A stretch of 64,000 bases of DNA from Hydrangea macrophylla. Lineage: Eukaryota > Streptophyta > Magnoliopsida > Cornales > Hydrangeaceae. A model generated the notes under the pieces. It made no database searches. It saw only the letters and a program-made list of their open reading frames with translations, and was not told the DNA's origin. The stretch is from NCBI GenBank assembly GCA_033977485.1, contig CM066988.1, positions 142,235,359 through 142,299,358 of the forward strand, written 5' to 3'. Positions 25,854 to 38,218 of the stretch are shown here, piece after piece (the first letter of the stretch is position 1; each line of letters opens with the position of its first letter). The translations under genes and the position numbers were made by a program.

Positions 25854-28800
25854 TGTGGATATCGCAGGTTTTCTTTACCCACAGCTTTTCAAAATCAATT
25901 TCTAAAAACAAATGGGTCGCCACTTAATTTTTAAAAGGAAAATTAAGAAACCATTTTAAAAGCAAACTGATCTTTTGCGAAACCAAAGATAAACTGGGTC
26001 CGGGGATTATGGAATGAAAGGGGAAGGAGCCCGGCGGACTAAAACACCCCATTTCATCCTATCTCACGATAGGCCTCTACTCAACATCCTTTTTAATCAA
26101 GTTATTAATCTAAGCATGCCCTCAATTAATACATATATAGGTATACATAACACAAGCATGTTGAAAGGGTGCAAAATTGCTAACGGTAAAATATCATTCA
26201 TAAGTCACATAATTCAACTAGCAAACATCATGATATGCAATAGAGAACTAGAAAACATACCCGGGATCCGGTCGCGAATATCAAACGTGCAAATGCATGC
26301 AAAAATAAACCTAAGAAAGGTCTCTAACACATATATACACATAAGGCAAAACCTAAGCTAAGGTGTCGCACATGGGGTCGAAAAATCAATTAAAATCAAT
26401 AAAATAGATTAAACTAGAGAAGGGTTGAGAAATTGTACCTCAAAGCGCTACAAAACAAAGGTTAGTACACATGCCTTAGACAAGATATAATATCAAAAGG
26501 TAATTAATCATAGGTCATGTTCAATTAAATTCAACTAAGTCCAACTTCATCCAAGAACTAGTTCTAACTATAAGCATCAATGTACATGAATGAATGAATG
26601 ATTATGAACAAGGATGAGACATGAATTTATTCACTAATTTGGATCCCTAAGCCTCTGGGTTTAATCTAAATTATCATTATTCAAATCATGGTTTGAGTCC
26701 CAAGACATTAAGAGACCATTTGAGTTGAAATAAATAAGATTAGACAAAAACAGTAGCAGTTTTTTGTGATTTACAGAGAGCAGACCCGACGTTCAAAAAT
26801 GGAAATAAAATACTTTCAACGGTTGGATCTTACTGATTTTTGGATATGTTATGACTCTGTAAGTCTAGTTTCTAACCCAAAAAGAAAATCGAGGTTTCAA
26901 CGGTTAGATCTTCGGGAATACTGAAAATACTAGACCTCACTCAGGATTCTGCAACTCTCTGTCCAGAGATCTTGTATGATTTTCTAAAAATAGTAAAAAA
27001 ATGAGAAACACTTAGATCTTTTTAGGGTACCTTCCTAACACATTAAGGTACTTATAAAAAATTATTTGAGACCCCGAAAACGTTATTAGGGTTCTGATTT
27101 ATTGATTTCAAAACAGACTTATTATTCTGAAAGCATTCTAGAACTCTGGACAGATTGTGATTAGCTCACAAAAATCATGATCAAACCTCTCTAATCCCAA
27201 AATCTTACTAAAACAAAAATCACAGTGGTAAAACAATGTGTTACTGATATTTTCTCGTTGGTTTCACTTGATTTTAACGGTTAGATTTCAAACTAAAAAT
27301 CCTTGATCAAAAACAGTTTATGAACCCACTGTTTCATTTTGCTAGTTCAAGTTTATTGATTGGCCTCAACTATTAGAACATGAAGTTGGGGCTCAAACCA
27401 AACTACTTCTTCTACCATTTGATGGTCATTGAAGACTATGAGGCATATTACACTTATGAATCTTGATGAAGTATTGAAATGAACTTCACAAAATCCTCAA
27501 ATAAAGAATTCAAACCTATGGACCCAAGTTTGAATTCAACTTATCACTCCTACCATTTGATGGTCATTGGAGTTAGAGACATACATGCTCATAGGTTCTA
27601 GATGAAGTATGAAAGACTTCTTAAAACCTAAGAGAAGGATTAGTCCAAGCCATGGGAGTAAACTTGAATTAACACATTTTCCCCTACCATTTGATGGTCA
27701 TTGGAGACTATGAGGCATATTACACTTATGAATCTTGATGAAGTATTGAAATGAACTTCACAAAATCCTCAAATAAAGAACTCAAACCTATGGACCCAAG
27801 TTTGAATTCAACTTATCACTCCTACCATTTGATGGTCATTGGAGTCTAAATGAAGTTAAAATCTACTCAAACCTTATTGGAATATAATAAAGATTCCATA
27901 AGATTTCTTAATGAAGAGATTCAAGTCATGGATTAGGACTTGCATCTCACTAATAGATTCATTCTAATCTACATATAGATCATGAGATCTTAGAAATTGA
28001 AGAAACAAATTCAAAGAGGTCCAATGAGATATGGAAGACCTCATGCACCTTTTGAATGAAATAGGAATAAGGAAAATCAAGGATTACTTAGAAGACCAAA
28101 GATACAAACTCTTTAAAGTCAAATTTATCTTAAACCCAAAGCTAATTACATCCAAATTGATGAAATGTCATGAGATTCAATCACAAGTTCTTGGTGGTGT
28201 GTGATGAAATGGGATAAGAAGAGAGGTTTTGAAAATGTGAAAATGTTCCTAGAACTATGAACTTGTGATTGAATAGTCTTAATTCTATCAAGGATTAAGA
28301 GGTTACCTCTAAGACCTCAAGTATTTCTTCAACTTCTTGTGAAAACCTTCCAAGATTTCCCAAAATTCTTCAAATTCTTCAAGTTCTTCAAGAAATTCTT
28401 CTTCTCTCTCTCTCAAAATATGTATGATTCTTGTATATATCTATCTCTTGATTTTCAAGTTCAAGTCCTCCAAAATGGAAGAGAAGGTTTGTTTATATAG
28501 GCCATTATTCCAGGGATAGATGGGTAAATTCGGGTGGAAACCCATGTGCAAGGTTTTCTTCTAGAACATGTGAGAAGATGCAGTCTGTTACAGCCAGCGG
28601 CACTCGCTGGGTGCCGGCGGCACTCACTGAGTGCCGGGCGGCACTTGCTGAGAGCCGGGCGGCAAACAGTGAGTGCCGGCGCGGCACTCCGGGAGTGCCG
28701 GCGCGGCACTCCGGGAGTGCCGGCGCGTTTTCCGCGTGCCGGGGATAACTGAATTTTGTCCCTCTTTTTGATTTTTTAAAAGTATGTTGGTGTAAACAAA

Positions 28801-29212
28801 AATTTTTTTATTTTATGTATGTATATATTTGCATTAAGATCCCCCATGTGCATGGTATCAACCATGTGCATGGTATATTTTTGAATATACTATTTCTTTT
28901 TTGTATTTTCTCTTTTTCAAAAATCTTTTTATTTATTTTGTTCTTCCTTTCTTCAAGAAAAACTCCCTCTTCCTTTAAAAAAAAATGGATTTCCAGACTG
29001 GGTTTCTCACACGTTCTTCATCGTTCGGGTTTCCCTCCCGAATGCCTGAATCCTCTCCCTTTATCATTTTCATCATTTTCTAATTTTTTTTTCTTTGAAG
29101 TTTTTTGAATTTCTCGGGAAAATCTTCGAATGTCACGGATATCATCATCATCGGTCTTTGAGAGGTAACCAATCCCTGGATTTGACGTTTGGTCAAAATT
29201 GGGGTGTCTACA
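25854..29212 (-). mobile_element. Ogre-like 3' LTR
   Basis: 3,359 bp, TG...CA on the + strand. It contains a duplicated block with CTACCATTTGATGGTCATTG (four copies, about 27413-27842) and a GC-rich palindrome array at 28598-28742. A minus-strand TATA box is at 28491-28500. It is 22 bp longer than the 5' LTR, matched by one extra 22-bp palindrome unit near 28683-28726. Confidence 0.92.
28598..28742. repeat. GC-rich palindrome array in the Ogre 3' LTR
   Basis: Six to seven units of 20-22 bp with GGCACTC...GAGTGCC inverse pairs, for example GGCACTCACTGAGTGCC and two perfect GGCACTCCGGGAGTGCC. It stands 90-240 bp upstream of the minus-strand TATA box. The 5' LTR has one unit fewer (40966-41085). 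In this AT-rich region it is a local GC island. Confidence 0.85.
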
Positions 29213-29227
29213 GTTTGCCCCTCTTTG
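29213..29227 (-). other. Polypurine tract of the Ogre-like element
   Basis: On the minus strand CAAAGAGGGGCAAAC directly precedes the LTR start TGTAGACACC. This is the plus-strand primer site and sets the element orientation. Confidence 0.8.
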
Positions 29228-29699
29228 ACAGAGCTCGTGAAGCAACGCATATCACAAGCGAATGTCAAAGCCTGTGTGAAAGACAAGCCTTTGACCAAAT
29301 AGTCGAATCCAGGTAAAAAACAAAAGTGCGTTGCAAAATCGGGTGTGCAGATAGCCAAATGCTGGTCGTGCTCAAAGGTGAACTGCCTACGTATCCCAAT
29401 GGGAATCAGACCAGGACGTAGTTCGGGCAAAGGACAACAATACACCAACGCAGGTAGTCATACAGATGAATGCACCTATCTCATCGTGATGCACATGCTC
29501 ATGTAATCTTATACCTTGTGCTCCTAAATGTGATGATCCCGAATCACGTTACTCTTCCTATTATCAGAAATGCACCAAATACATCGAATCATCCTATTAT
29601 AACACCGTCTTACTCTAGGAACATTATGACTGATGTATGTACATTTCATATGCATATGAGAATCGTCTGATTGACTGAGATGCGCCCTGCGCCTTATAC

Positions 29700-30845
29700 T
29701 CCATAGCCGAATCAGGTAGCACACAGAAAGATTGAGCAGCTCTATGCTCAAAATCCCCCAGAATCATCTGATCGACATAATGCCGAATCAGGTAGCACGC
29801 AGAAAGATTGAGCAGCTCTATGCTCAAAATCCTCTAAAATCATCTGATCGACATAATGCCGAATCAGGTAGCACGCAGAGAGATTGAGCAGCTCTATCCT
29901 CAAAATCCCCCAAAATCATCTGATCGGCTAAGCCGAATCAGGTAGCACGCAGAGAGATTGAGCAGCTCTATGCTCAAAATCCCCCAAAATCATCTGATCG
30001 GCTAAGCCGAATCAGGTAGCACGCAGAGAGATTGAGCAGCTCTATGCTCAAAATCCCCCAAAATCATCTGATCGGCTAAGCCGAATCAGGTAGCACGCAG
30101 AGAGATTGAGCAGCTCTATGCTCAAAATCCCCCAAAATCATCTGATCGGCTTAATGCCGAATCAGGTAGCACGCAGAGAGATTGAGCAGCTCTATGCTCA
30201 AAATCCCCAAAATCATCTGATCGGCTAAGCCGAATCAGGTAGCACGCAGAGAGATTGAGCAGCTCTATGCTCAAAATCTCCAAAATCATCCGATCGGCTA
30301 AGCCGAATCAGGTAGCACGCAGAGAGATTGAGCAGCTCTATGCTCAAAATCCCCCAAAATCATCTGATCGGCTTAATGCCGAATCAGGTAGCAAGCAGAG
30401 AGATTGAGCAGCTCTATGCTCAAAATCCCCAAAATCATCCGATCGGCTAACCCGAATCAGGTAGCACGCAGAGAGATTGAGCAGCTCTATGCTCAAAATC
30501 CCCCAAAATCATCTGATCGGCTAAGCCGAATCAGGTAGCACGCAGAGAGATTGAGCAGCTCTATGCTCAAAATCCCCAAAATCATCTGATCGGCTAAGCC
30601 GAATCAGGTAGCACGCAGAGAGATTGAGCAGCTCTATGCTCAAAATCCCCCAAAATCATCTGATCGGCTAAGCCGAATCAGGTAGCACGCAGAGAGATTG
30701 AGTAACTCTATGCTCAAAATCCCCGAAAATCATCTGATCGGCTAAGCCGAATCAGGTAGCACGCAGAGAGATTGAGCAGCTCTATGCTCAAAATCCCCCA
30801 AAATCATCTGATCGGCTAAGCCGAATCAGGTAGCACGCAGAAAGA
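29700..30845. repeat. 74-bp tandem array, about 16 copies
   Basis: Units of about 74 bp (73-78) with GCCGAATCAGGTAGCACGC, AGAGATTGAGCAGCTCTATG and AAAATCATCTGATCGGC. Each unit contains GAGCAGCTC and CGAATCAG/CTGATCGG, which can pair. Neighbouring units are nearly identical, so the array was recently homogenised. It lies about 0.5 kb upstream of the 3' LTR on the element strand, the hypervariable 3' untranslated region that in Ogre elements is known to seed satellites. Confidence 0.92.
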
Positions 30846-31079
30846 TGAGATGCAAATTTACTGCCTCACCAAGTAAAATCAAAGTTGACTTGGTTCAATT
30901 CATAATTCCTAACTTTCAGGAGCTGATTAAATTTCAAATTAACTTTCCTAAATCTGGAAACACTTGGATTCATATTCGCTTTTAATTTCCGAAATCGAAG
31001 ATCAATCACATTAAAGTCGGCTGAATTTTCTCCTAACCTGGAGTCGAACCAAATCAATTTTCAAAGTTCCAGAATCAAA

Positions 31080-32615
31080 CAAGACTCTCATATCAAATCA
31101 AATTCCAAAGAGTTGAAACCAATTAGGCTCAAATCAAATCTATTTTCAAAGAATCGGAGCCAATCAGGCTCAAGTCAAATCAACTTCAAAGAATTAGAGC
31201 CAATCAGGCTCAAATCGAATCAAATTTTCAAAGAATTGGAGCCAATCAGGCTTAAGTCAAATCAGGTTTCAAAGTTCGGAGTCAATTAGACTTCGGTTGA
31301 ATACATGCTTCCGCAAATCCCAGAATCAATCAGACTCTTAATCAGATTAAACTTCAAACTTATTCCAATTTATTTAATTTTCTAAAATCGGAGTTAATCA
31401 GGTTCTAATTTAACACATTTCCAAAGAATCGGAGCCAATCAAGCTCGAACCAAATCAATTTCCAAAATTTCGGAGTCATTCAAATTCGAAATCAACTCAT
31501 CTTCTCAAAATCGGAGCCTTTCGGACTCGAGTCAATTCATTCTTCTAAAACCAGGAGTCCGTCAGACTCAAATAAGCTTAGATTCAACCAAACTCTCATT
31601 TATTTAATTTTCCAAAATCAGGAGTCAATTAGACTCTTAATCAAATCAATTTTCAAAAGCCCGGAGTCAATTAGACTCTAATTTACTCTAATTCTCAAAA
31701 TCCGGAGTAAATCAAACTCCTAATCAAATCAATTTTCAAGAGTCCGGAGTCAAGCAGACTCCAATTTATTCAATTTTCCAAAAATTGGAGTCAATTAGAC
31801 TCTTAATCAAATCAATTTTCAAAAGTCTGGGATCGATCAGACTCCAATTTATTCAATTTTCCTACAATCAAGAGTCAATCAGACTCAATTCAACTTAGAT
31901 TCTTAAAATCAACCAAACTCAATTCAATTCATTCTTTTTAAAATCAAGAGTCAATCAAACTCAATTCAACTTAGTTTCTTAAAATCAACTAAACTAAACT
32001 CAATTCAATTCATTCTTTTTAAAATCAGGAGTCAATCAGACTCAAATAAAAAATTTGCCCAATCAAGAGTCACTTTGACTCAATTTCGAATTCAAACTCA
32101 TTTCAAATAAATTCACCTTCTAAAATCATTTAGTCAATCAGATTCAAATAAATTCAATTTTCTAAAATCAGGAATCAATCATACTTAAAGAATTTCAAAT
32201 TTCTAAAAACAGGAGTCAATTGGACTCGAAGCAAATTCAATTTCACAAAACCGGGAGTCAATTAGACTCAAAGAATTTCAAAAAACAGACTCAAAGAATT
32301 TTAGTTTCACAAAATTAGGAGTTGATAAAACTCAAAGAATTCTTGCTTCACACAATTGGGAGTCAATCAGACTCAATTTAGTTCAAACTCATGAATTAGG
32401 AGTCAATTAGACTCAAACAAATTCAAATTCTCAAAATCCAGAGTTCGGAGTCGATTCAACTTGAAACAATTCCTATTTCCAAAGGGGAGTTGCACTGATT
32501 CACATTTTACAAAGGAGAGTCATATGATCTTGAAAATTTTCACATTTCTCAACACGAATTCATACGGACTCAAAAATTCACATTCCATACAAATGGAGTC
32601 ATACAGACTCAACAA

Positions 32616-32656
<41 letters not shown>

Positions 32657-33600
32657 AAAAAGACAGAGTCACGCGGACTCTAGAACTCGGTATTTTACAT
32701 AAATGAAGTCCCATGGACCCAACAAATTCACATTTTTCACAAACGGAGTCATGCGGACTCAAGAGTTCATATTTTACATAGACGGAGTCATGCAGACCCG
32801 AAAATTCATATTTTACACAGACGGAGTCATGCAGACTCGAAAATTCATATTTTACAGAGACGGAGTCATGCGGACTCAAAATTTCATATTTCACAAAGCC
32901 GGAGTCACGCGGACTCAAAATTTCATTTCGTTATTCAAACGAAGTCACACGGACTCAACAAATTCACTTTTTTATACAAATAGAATCATACAGACTCAAT
33001 CAAACTCACATTTCATACAAATGGAGTCATACAGACTCAACAAATGTATATATATATATATATTTATACAAATGGAGTCACACGGACTCAAAGAATTTCC
33101 CATTTATACAAATGGAGTCACACGGACTCAAAGAATTTCCTATTTCAAAATCGAGGGTTAATTTATAACATTTCAAATTTTCTTAATCATAGTCAATCTT
33201 GACTTAATCAAAAAATTCCAATTTTCAAAATCAGGAGTTAAATCAAACTCAATTTATTTCAATTTCCCAAAATCGGGAGTCAAATTAGACTCAATTTATT
33301 TCAATTCAGTTCATCAGAGTTAGTCAAACTCAGTTTTATTCAAATTCTAAATCAGAAGTTAGTCAAATTCAATTCAATTCAATTCAACTTTCAGAATCGG
33401 GAGTCAATTAGGCTCAATTCAATTCAATTTTTCAAAATTTGGAGTCAATCAGCCTCATTTCAGTACCATATTCTAAAATTGGAATTCAATCAGACTTAAA
33501 TAATTTCTATTTCACCAATTCAAAAGTCAATTAGACTCAAAGAATTTCTGTTTCACAAAATTGGAGTCAATTCAATTCACAAAGAATTTAGAATTTCCAA
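31080..33600. repeat. Diverged array of GAGTC-N5-GACTC hairpin units
   Basis: Some forty or more degenerate units built on GGAGTCAATCAGACTCAA and variants: a 5-base inverse pair (GAGTC and GACTC) around a 5-base loop, joined by AT-rich spacers. In one part (32746-32906) the period is exactly 39 bp over five units. Elsewhere it is about 55-65 bp. A (TA)n run interrupts it at 32619-32654. The left part has the GGAGCCAATCAGGCTCAA variant, with the inverse pair changed on both sides (GAGCC/GGCTC). Confidence 0.85.
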
Positions 33601-33634
33601 ATCAGGAGTTTGAACGAGACTCAACAAATCATTA

Positions 33635-34095
33635 AGGACTAATGCGAATGCGAGGTTGCCATTGAGGAGTAATACCAATGATGCTGCCATTGAGGACTAA
33701 TGCAAAGTTGCCGTTGAGGACTAACACCGATGATGCTGCCATTGAGGACTAACGCAAGGTTGCCATTGAGGACTAACACCGATAATGCTGCCATTGAGGA
33801 CTAATGCAAGGTTGCCATTGAGGACTAACACATATAATGCTGCCATTGAGGACTAACGCAAGGTTGCCATTGAGGACTAACACCGATAATGCTGCCATTG
33901 AGGACTAACGCAAGGTTGCCATTGAGGACTAACACCGATAATGCTGCCATTGAGGACTAACGCAAGGTTGCCATTGAGGACTAACACCGATAATGCTGCC
34001 ATTGAGGACTAACGCAAGGTTGCCATTGAGGACTAACACCGATAATGCTGCCATTGAGGACTAACGCAAAGTTGCCATTGAGGACTAATGCAAGG
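33635..34095. repeat. 52-bp tandem array, about 9 copies
   Basis: Each 52-bp unit is a dimer of two related parts: GCCATTGAGGACTAACGCAAGGTT (24 bp, written here as GCCATTGAGGAC + TAACGCAAGGTT) and a 28-bp part, GCCATTGAGGACTAAC followed by ACCGATAATGCT. The 5' units are more diverged. It belongs to the Ogre-like interior. Confidence 0.9.
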
Positions 34096-37000
34096 TTTGG
34101 GAGGCTCCTTGGACTCAAAGAATTGGAAAGAATGATTTTCTATATCTGCGGACCTTTGGAAGAAACATATCAATTTTATCAAAAGAGGGAAGTCACCTTT
34201 TTCCCCTAGTCTTGGACCCTTCATATTTCCACTTTAGCATTGTGTTATGATAGTGTTTAAAAATCCTGCTTGCATTGCTTTTGGGATGCTCATGGAGACT
34301 CTTCAAATCTTTATTCATCATCTTAAACCCACTCATTTGAGACCATTATTGACTCATCGAAGGAGGACAATTTATACAAGACGACTGACTCAAACTCTGT
34401 GTTATTATGAATCAATGTGCTTTCATCGTGGATAATGTATCATCTCACCTTTCATTTATTCATCATCTTACAATGGTAGTACTTCACTAACAAATCTAAA
34501 CTTTGAAGATTCTCCCCTTTCGAGTTAGCTGGTTCTTTGCCTATCCAGAGTGTGCTTTAAATTAGTGCTTTAGCTTAGAGAATAAAAGACATTCTATTTC
34601 AATCCATTCAAAACAAACTCGATTACTTGAGAACTTTTCTCTGACATAGAGGGATTTTTGACAAACGAAGTTTGCCCCTAGTTTGAATAGGACTCGAAGG
34701 CCTTGCTTCTGGGATTAAATAAGGTGTTCAAAAAATGAAGCTTGTCCCTAGTCTTAAGGGCAAATAGGCTTATCCAAGGGTTTTGAGAACATGATGGTGC
34801 AGGATGTCTGCAGTGCATTTACTCCCAACCTAGAGGTAATCATCATGAATGCGGTGGGTTGAAGTAGGACATCCCAATGCTGATGGGCAAATTTTGTTTG
34901 CCCCTAGTTTGGCAATATATATGTGGCTTCAGGCAAACTTACGCAAGTTTGCCCCTAGTCTAAAGGAAGGAAACCAAAGGCACAAAGGGTGATGCTTATG
35001 GTTTAGGGATGCTTATGGACCGAGAACCTTGGGAGATTCGCCTACTTATCCCCGAACGGGAATCAGGTCCAAAGTAGTTCGGCTAAGGCCTGAAAGAAAG
35101 TGCCAAACCATAGCAAGGGCGGTGACCGAACCGGGTAGGCTGCCTACGTATCCCCGAGTGGGAATCAGGTCAAAAACGTAGTTCATCAACTCTGGAGGTC
35201 TTGAAAGAATAAGGCTTCAAGAATTATGGGCTTTTCGAGCCATGTTTTCATTTGAGTCCAATGAATGCTTTTTTTCTGGGCAGATTTTCTAAAACAGATT
35301 CCTTGTGGTAGCTTTTGAACAAAATGATGAGAACATGAACTACGTCTCCCTTTTATTATTTTTTTTCTTTTATTCTCTCTTTTTTTTTTTTTTGGCGGTT
35401 GATTCTTTTCACCTTTTCACTAGCCAGTCAATCTTTACAACTATCATAACACATCGTGTTAGAATCATACTCTACCATACTCATAAAGCAATAGCAGCCC
35501 TCCAAATCACTCTTTATTTTTCTTCAAGATACTTTTGCATTGTTATAGGCTAACTTAGCCATGAGCCTCTCACAACATTTTGATACTAATTGATACTTTC
35601 AAATCTCTCTTTCCAATTTATTTTCTTTGTTGAGAACAACATAAAGCTTTGGGATAATTCATCTACCAATGATGTACTTTGAAGTGTTCAAGAATTCTCA
35701 ATCTTATTTATTCTTTGCCTTTTCTTTTCTCTTTCCTTTCTTTTCTCTACCTCACTATCTCTTATTCTCTTCATGATTTTGACTGGCTAGGATTCGGATT
35801 TTGAAATCAACACGCATCTTATTCTTGCTCTAACTTTTGCCTAGGCGTCCTTTCGGGTTTTCATCCTAGCGAGCTCCTTCATCTTCATTTTTTTTCTTTT
35901 TCTTTTTTTTTTTTTTTTTTTAATTTCTCTTTTTTTTTCGTGCTCTCACTTTTGCCTAGGCGCCCTTTTGGGTTTTCATCCTAGCGAGCTCTTTCTTTTC
36001 TTCTTTTTTTCTCTTTTTTTGGAAGAAGAAGTTCATTTAAAACATTTGGCTACCATCAAGGATCAAGTTATGACTTTGGACTGGTTGGGCTCATCTTTTA
36101 GGCTTGGTATTTAAAAAAAGGAGATGGTGAGCAAGCTTCAAGTTCCAAGTTCATCTTTTCAAGATTAAGCAAGAGCATCTTTAAATTCTTAAAGTAAAGC
36201 AAATCAATTCTCTACTCCTCCGTGGTTTTGGCACATAATTTGCTTTGATCACTTGGGGATCCTTTTTAATGCAAAGATTTATTAACAAAGTATTTTCCAT
36301 GATCATTTGAAAAATGATTTTTATTTTTTCTCTTCTTTTTTTTTTTCTTTCTTGGCTTAATGATCCATACATTCACGACTTGGCACACTAAATCAAACAG
36401 AATGAGATTTTATTCAACTAGTAGGGAAAAAGGATTACATCACTCAACTCGATAAAAAGACTTGAAAAATAAACTCGATAACTGACTGACTCAAAGACTC
36501 GACTGGACTTGACACTTGACTCCTACTTGACATAACTCGATTACCGGACTAGACTCGGCTTGGCCTCAATTGGAGTGTCACAGATGATTTTCAATTTATT
36601 GGGTCTCCAAGAGCATCCACATTCGCTTTAACAACAATGTTCCCAAACGATATCACCTCACTAGAATCATTTGAACCTTCGGGTTCGCCACTCTCCAACA
36701 ACATGTGTGCAAAAATATTTTCTCCTTTAAATCAAGAGAGATGAACCCAAGAAGGTTAGAAGTGTCCTCACCAGGGGATCTAGTTGTTCCACTCTTTCTA
36801 CAAATTCAACAACATACATAGGTAAAAGGTCCGCATGCAGAATTTTATTTTCAGGAGGCAAGGAATTTTGAGGAATTATTGGATTACTTTATGAATTTGT
36901 ATTTTACATGCATGTAATGATATTGACTGATATGATGAGAGTGACAAAATGTACATGCTTTAATGTTTTGATGTGGCTAAATGCATGCACCGCACACATG

Positions 37001-38160
37001 GCACACGGATGAAATGCAAGTGTGTGTGTGCCTATTCTATATGCCAAAGAAAAGAAAATCCTAATTCTAACACATAAGCACATAAAATCCTCATTCATGT
37101 CAAGTGCGCTAATTTCTCCTTTCATTGTGATCCTCACTACCCTTTTAAGGTCGAGTATTCAAAATTTTTCGAAATTCATTTGAAAAGCATTTCTCCTAGA
37201 TGATGGGATCTTTTCAAAATTCCTTAAAAAGCTTTCCTTTGAAAACAACAACATTTCTAAACAAAAGATGGTTGGGTTGAAACTTTGCTTTTGAAATTTA
37301 TTTGAAAATGATTTCTTTAATTGCAGAGATTTCTTGGATTATATTCCTTAACAAAAAGGTGATTAGGTCCAAATTTTGCTTTGAAAAAGCATTCCTTTAG
37401 TTGGTAAAACTTTTCAAACTCTTTCAAGAATTTTGGGTTCCAAGAATTTTAGGTTCTTTCTTCAAATATGGTTGATTTGAAATTTTAATCCAAAAGTGAA
37501 CTCCAAAAATTTTGAAAGAGTGATTGAATGCCTTGGAATAAAGATACCAAAAATCTATTTGCTTCCAAAAACGTATTTAAAATTCTTTGGGTAGGAGGAT
37601 CACATGATCGGATTGTTGTCATACTCTTCATGAATTTGGATGCATACAAGGTCAATGATGCTTAGCTTAGCAAGATGTAAGAGATGTAATCACATAATCA
37701 AGATCCAGCATGTTCCCAAATGTCGTGGGACATGAGAAGGAATTGCTAAAAGGTGATTAAAGGGTTACACATCTTTTATCAAGCAAGCATCATCATCATC
37801 TCAAATAACCCCTTTCGGGCATACAAAACTCCCTAGCACATAATCCCAATCAAGAATTAATTTCCTAAGATCGAAAGGTTCTATGGAAGCTACCATGCAA
37901 AGGCCGGGTTTTGGTCAAATAAGGGACCCTTGACACACACCCGATAGGATGCTTCATATATCAAAACATGGTACGAGATCAAGGGTGATCACACGGCCCC
38001 ATGATGGCTTGACCGACCGGGTTGCCCCGAGCCTCCAAGGTCATAGTTCCGTGCAATCGACTGGCGAGACATGCAAGTGCAATGCAACGGGCACACAAAA
38101 ATTAATTAATTTGATTAAAAGGATGCTTTCAAGTCTAATCCTCGAGTGAACCCAAAATCA
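34096..38160. mobile_element. Ogre-like interior without genes
   Basis: No frame with retrotransposon motifs was found on either strand. Seen here: two copies of a CTACGTATCCCC...GGGAATCAGGTC...GTAGTTC block (35040-35080, 35140-35184; a third is at 29383-29424); TTTGCCCCTAGT(T/C)T repeats (about 34670-34960); a duplicated stretch with TTTTGCCTAGGCG and TTTTCATCCTAGCGAGCTC (35836-35878, 35949-35990); pyrimidine tracts; and loosely repeated AAAAGCATT(T/C)CT blocks (37150-37560). Confidence 0.7.
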
Positions 38161-38165
38161 AAATT

Positions 38166-38215
38166 CTGGTCTGCGAAACCAGAGATTCTGGGTTCGATCC
38201 CCAGCAGAGTCGCCA
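38166..38215 (-). other. Primer binding site extended to a tRNA-Arg 3' half
   Basis: On the + strand this is the 3' half of a tRNA: anticodon arm CTGGT-CTGCGAA-ACCAG (38166-38182), five-base variable loop, T arm CTGGG-TTCGATC-CCCAG (38188-38204), acceptor strand, discriminator G and CCA (38213-38215). On the element strand it begins three bases after the 5' LTR, so it is the primer site for minus-strand DNA. The anticodon position reads GCG (38173-38175). From memory the plant tRNA-Arg(ACG) gene is otherwise the same here. There is no D arm or 5' acceptor strand, so it is not a tRNA gene. Confidence 0.88.
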
Positions 38216-38218
38216 GAT

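Noticed and set aside
26014..26361. Identical open frames in both Ogre LTRs (also 38379-38726)
   Set aside because: Identity follows from the LTR copy; the frame is antisense to the element and shows no domain.
28534..28752. Open frames over the GC-rich palindrome array (also 40901-41116 and the minus strand)
   Set aside because: They exist only because the array is free of stops; the repeats, not coding, explain them.
29700..30845. CRISPR-like regular array
   Set aside because: The units are head-to-tail 74-bp tandem repeats without unique spacers, inside a plant retrotransposon.
32461..33161. Open frames in the GAGTC array
   Set aside because: By-products of the 39-bp period, divisible by three; no homology to proteins.
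38166..38215. A tRNA-Arg gene
   Set aside because: Only the 3' half is present; no D arm, A box or 5' acceptor strand, and it stands exactly at the primer site of an LTR element, with the CCA end encoded.
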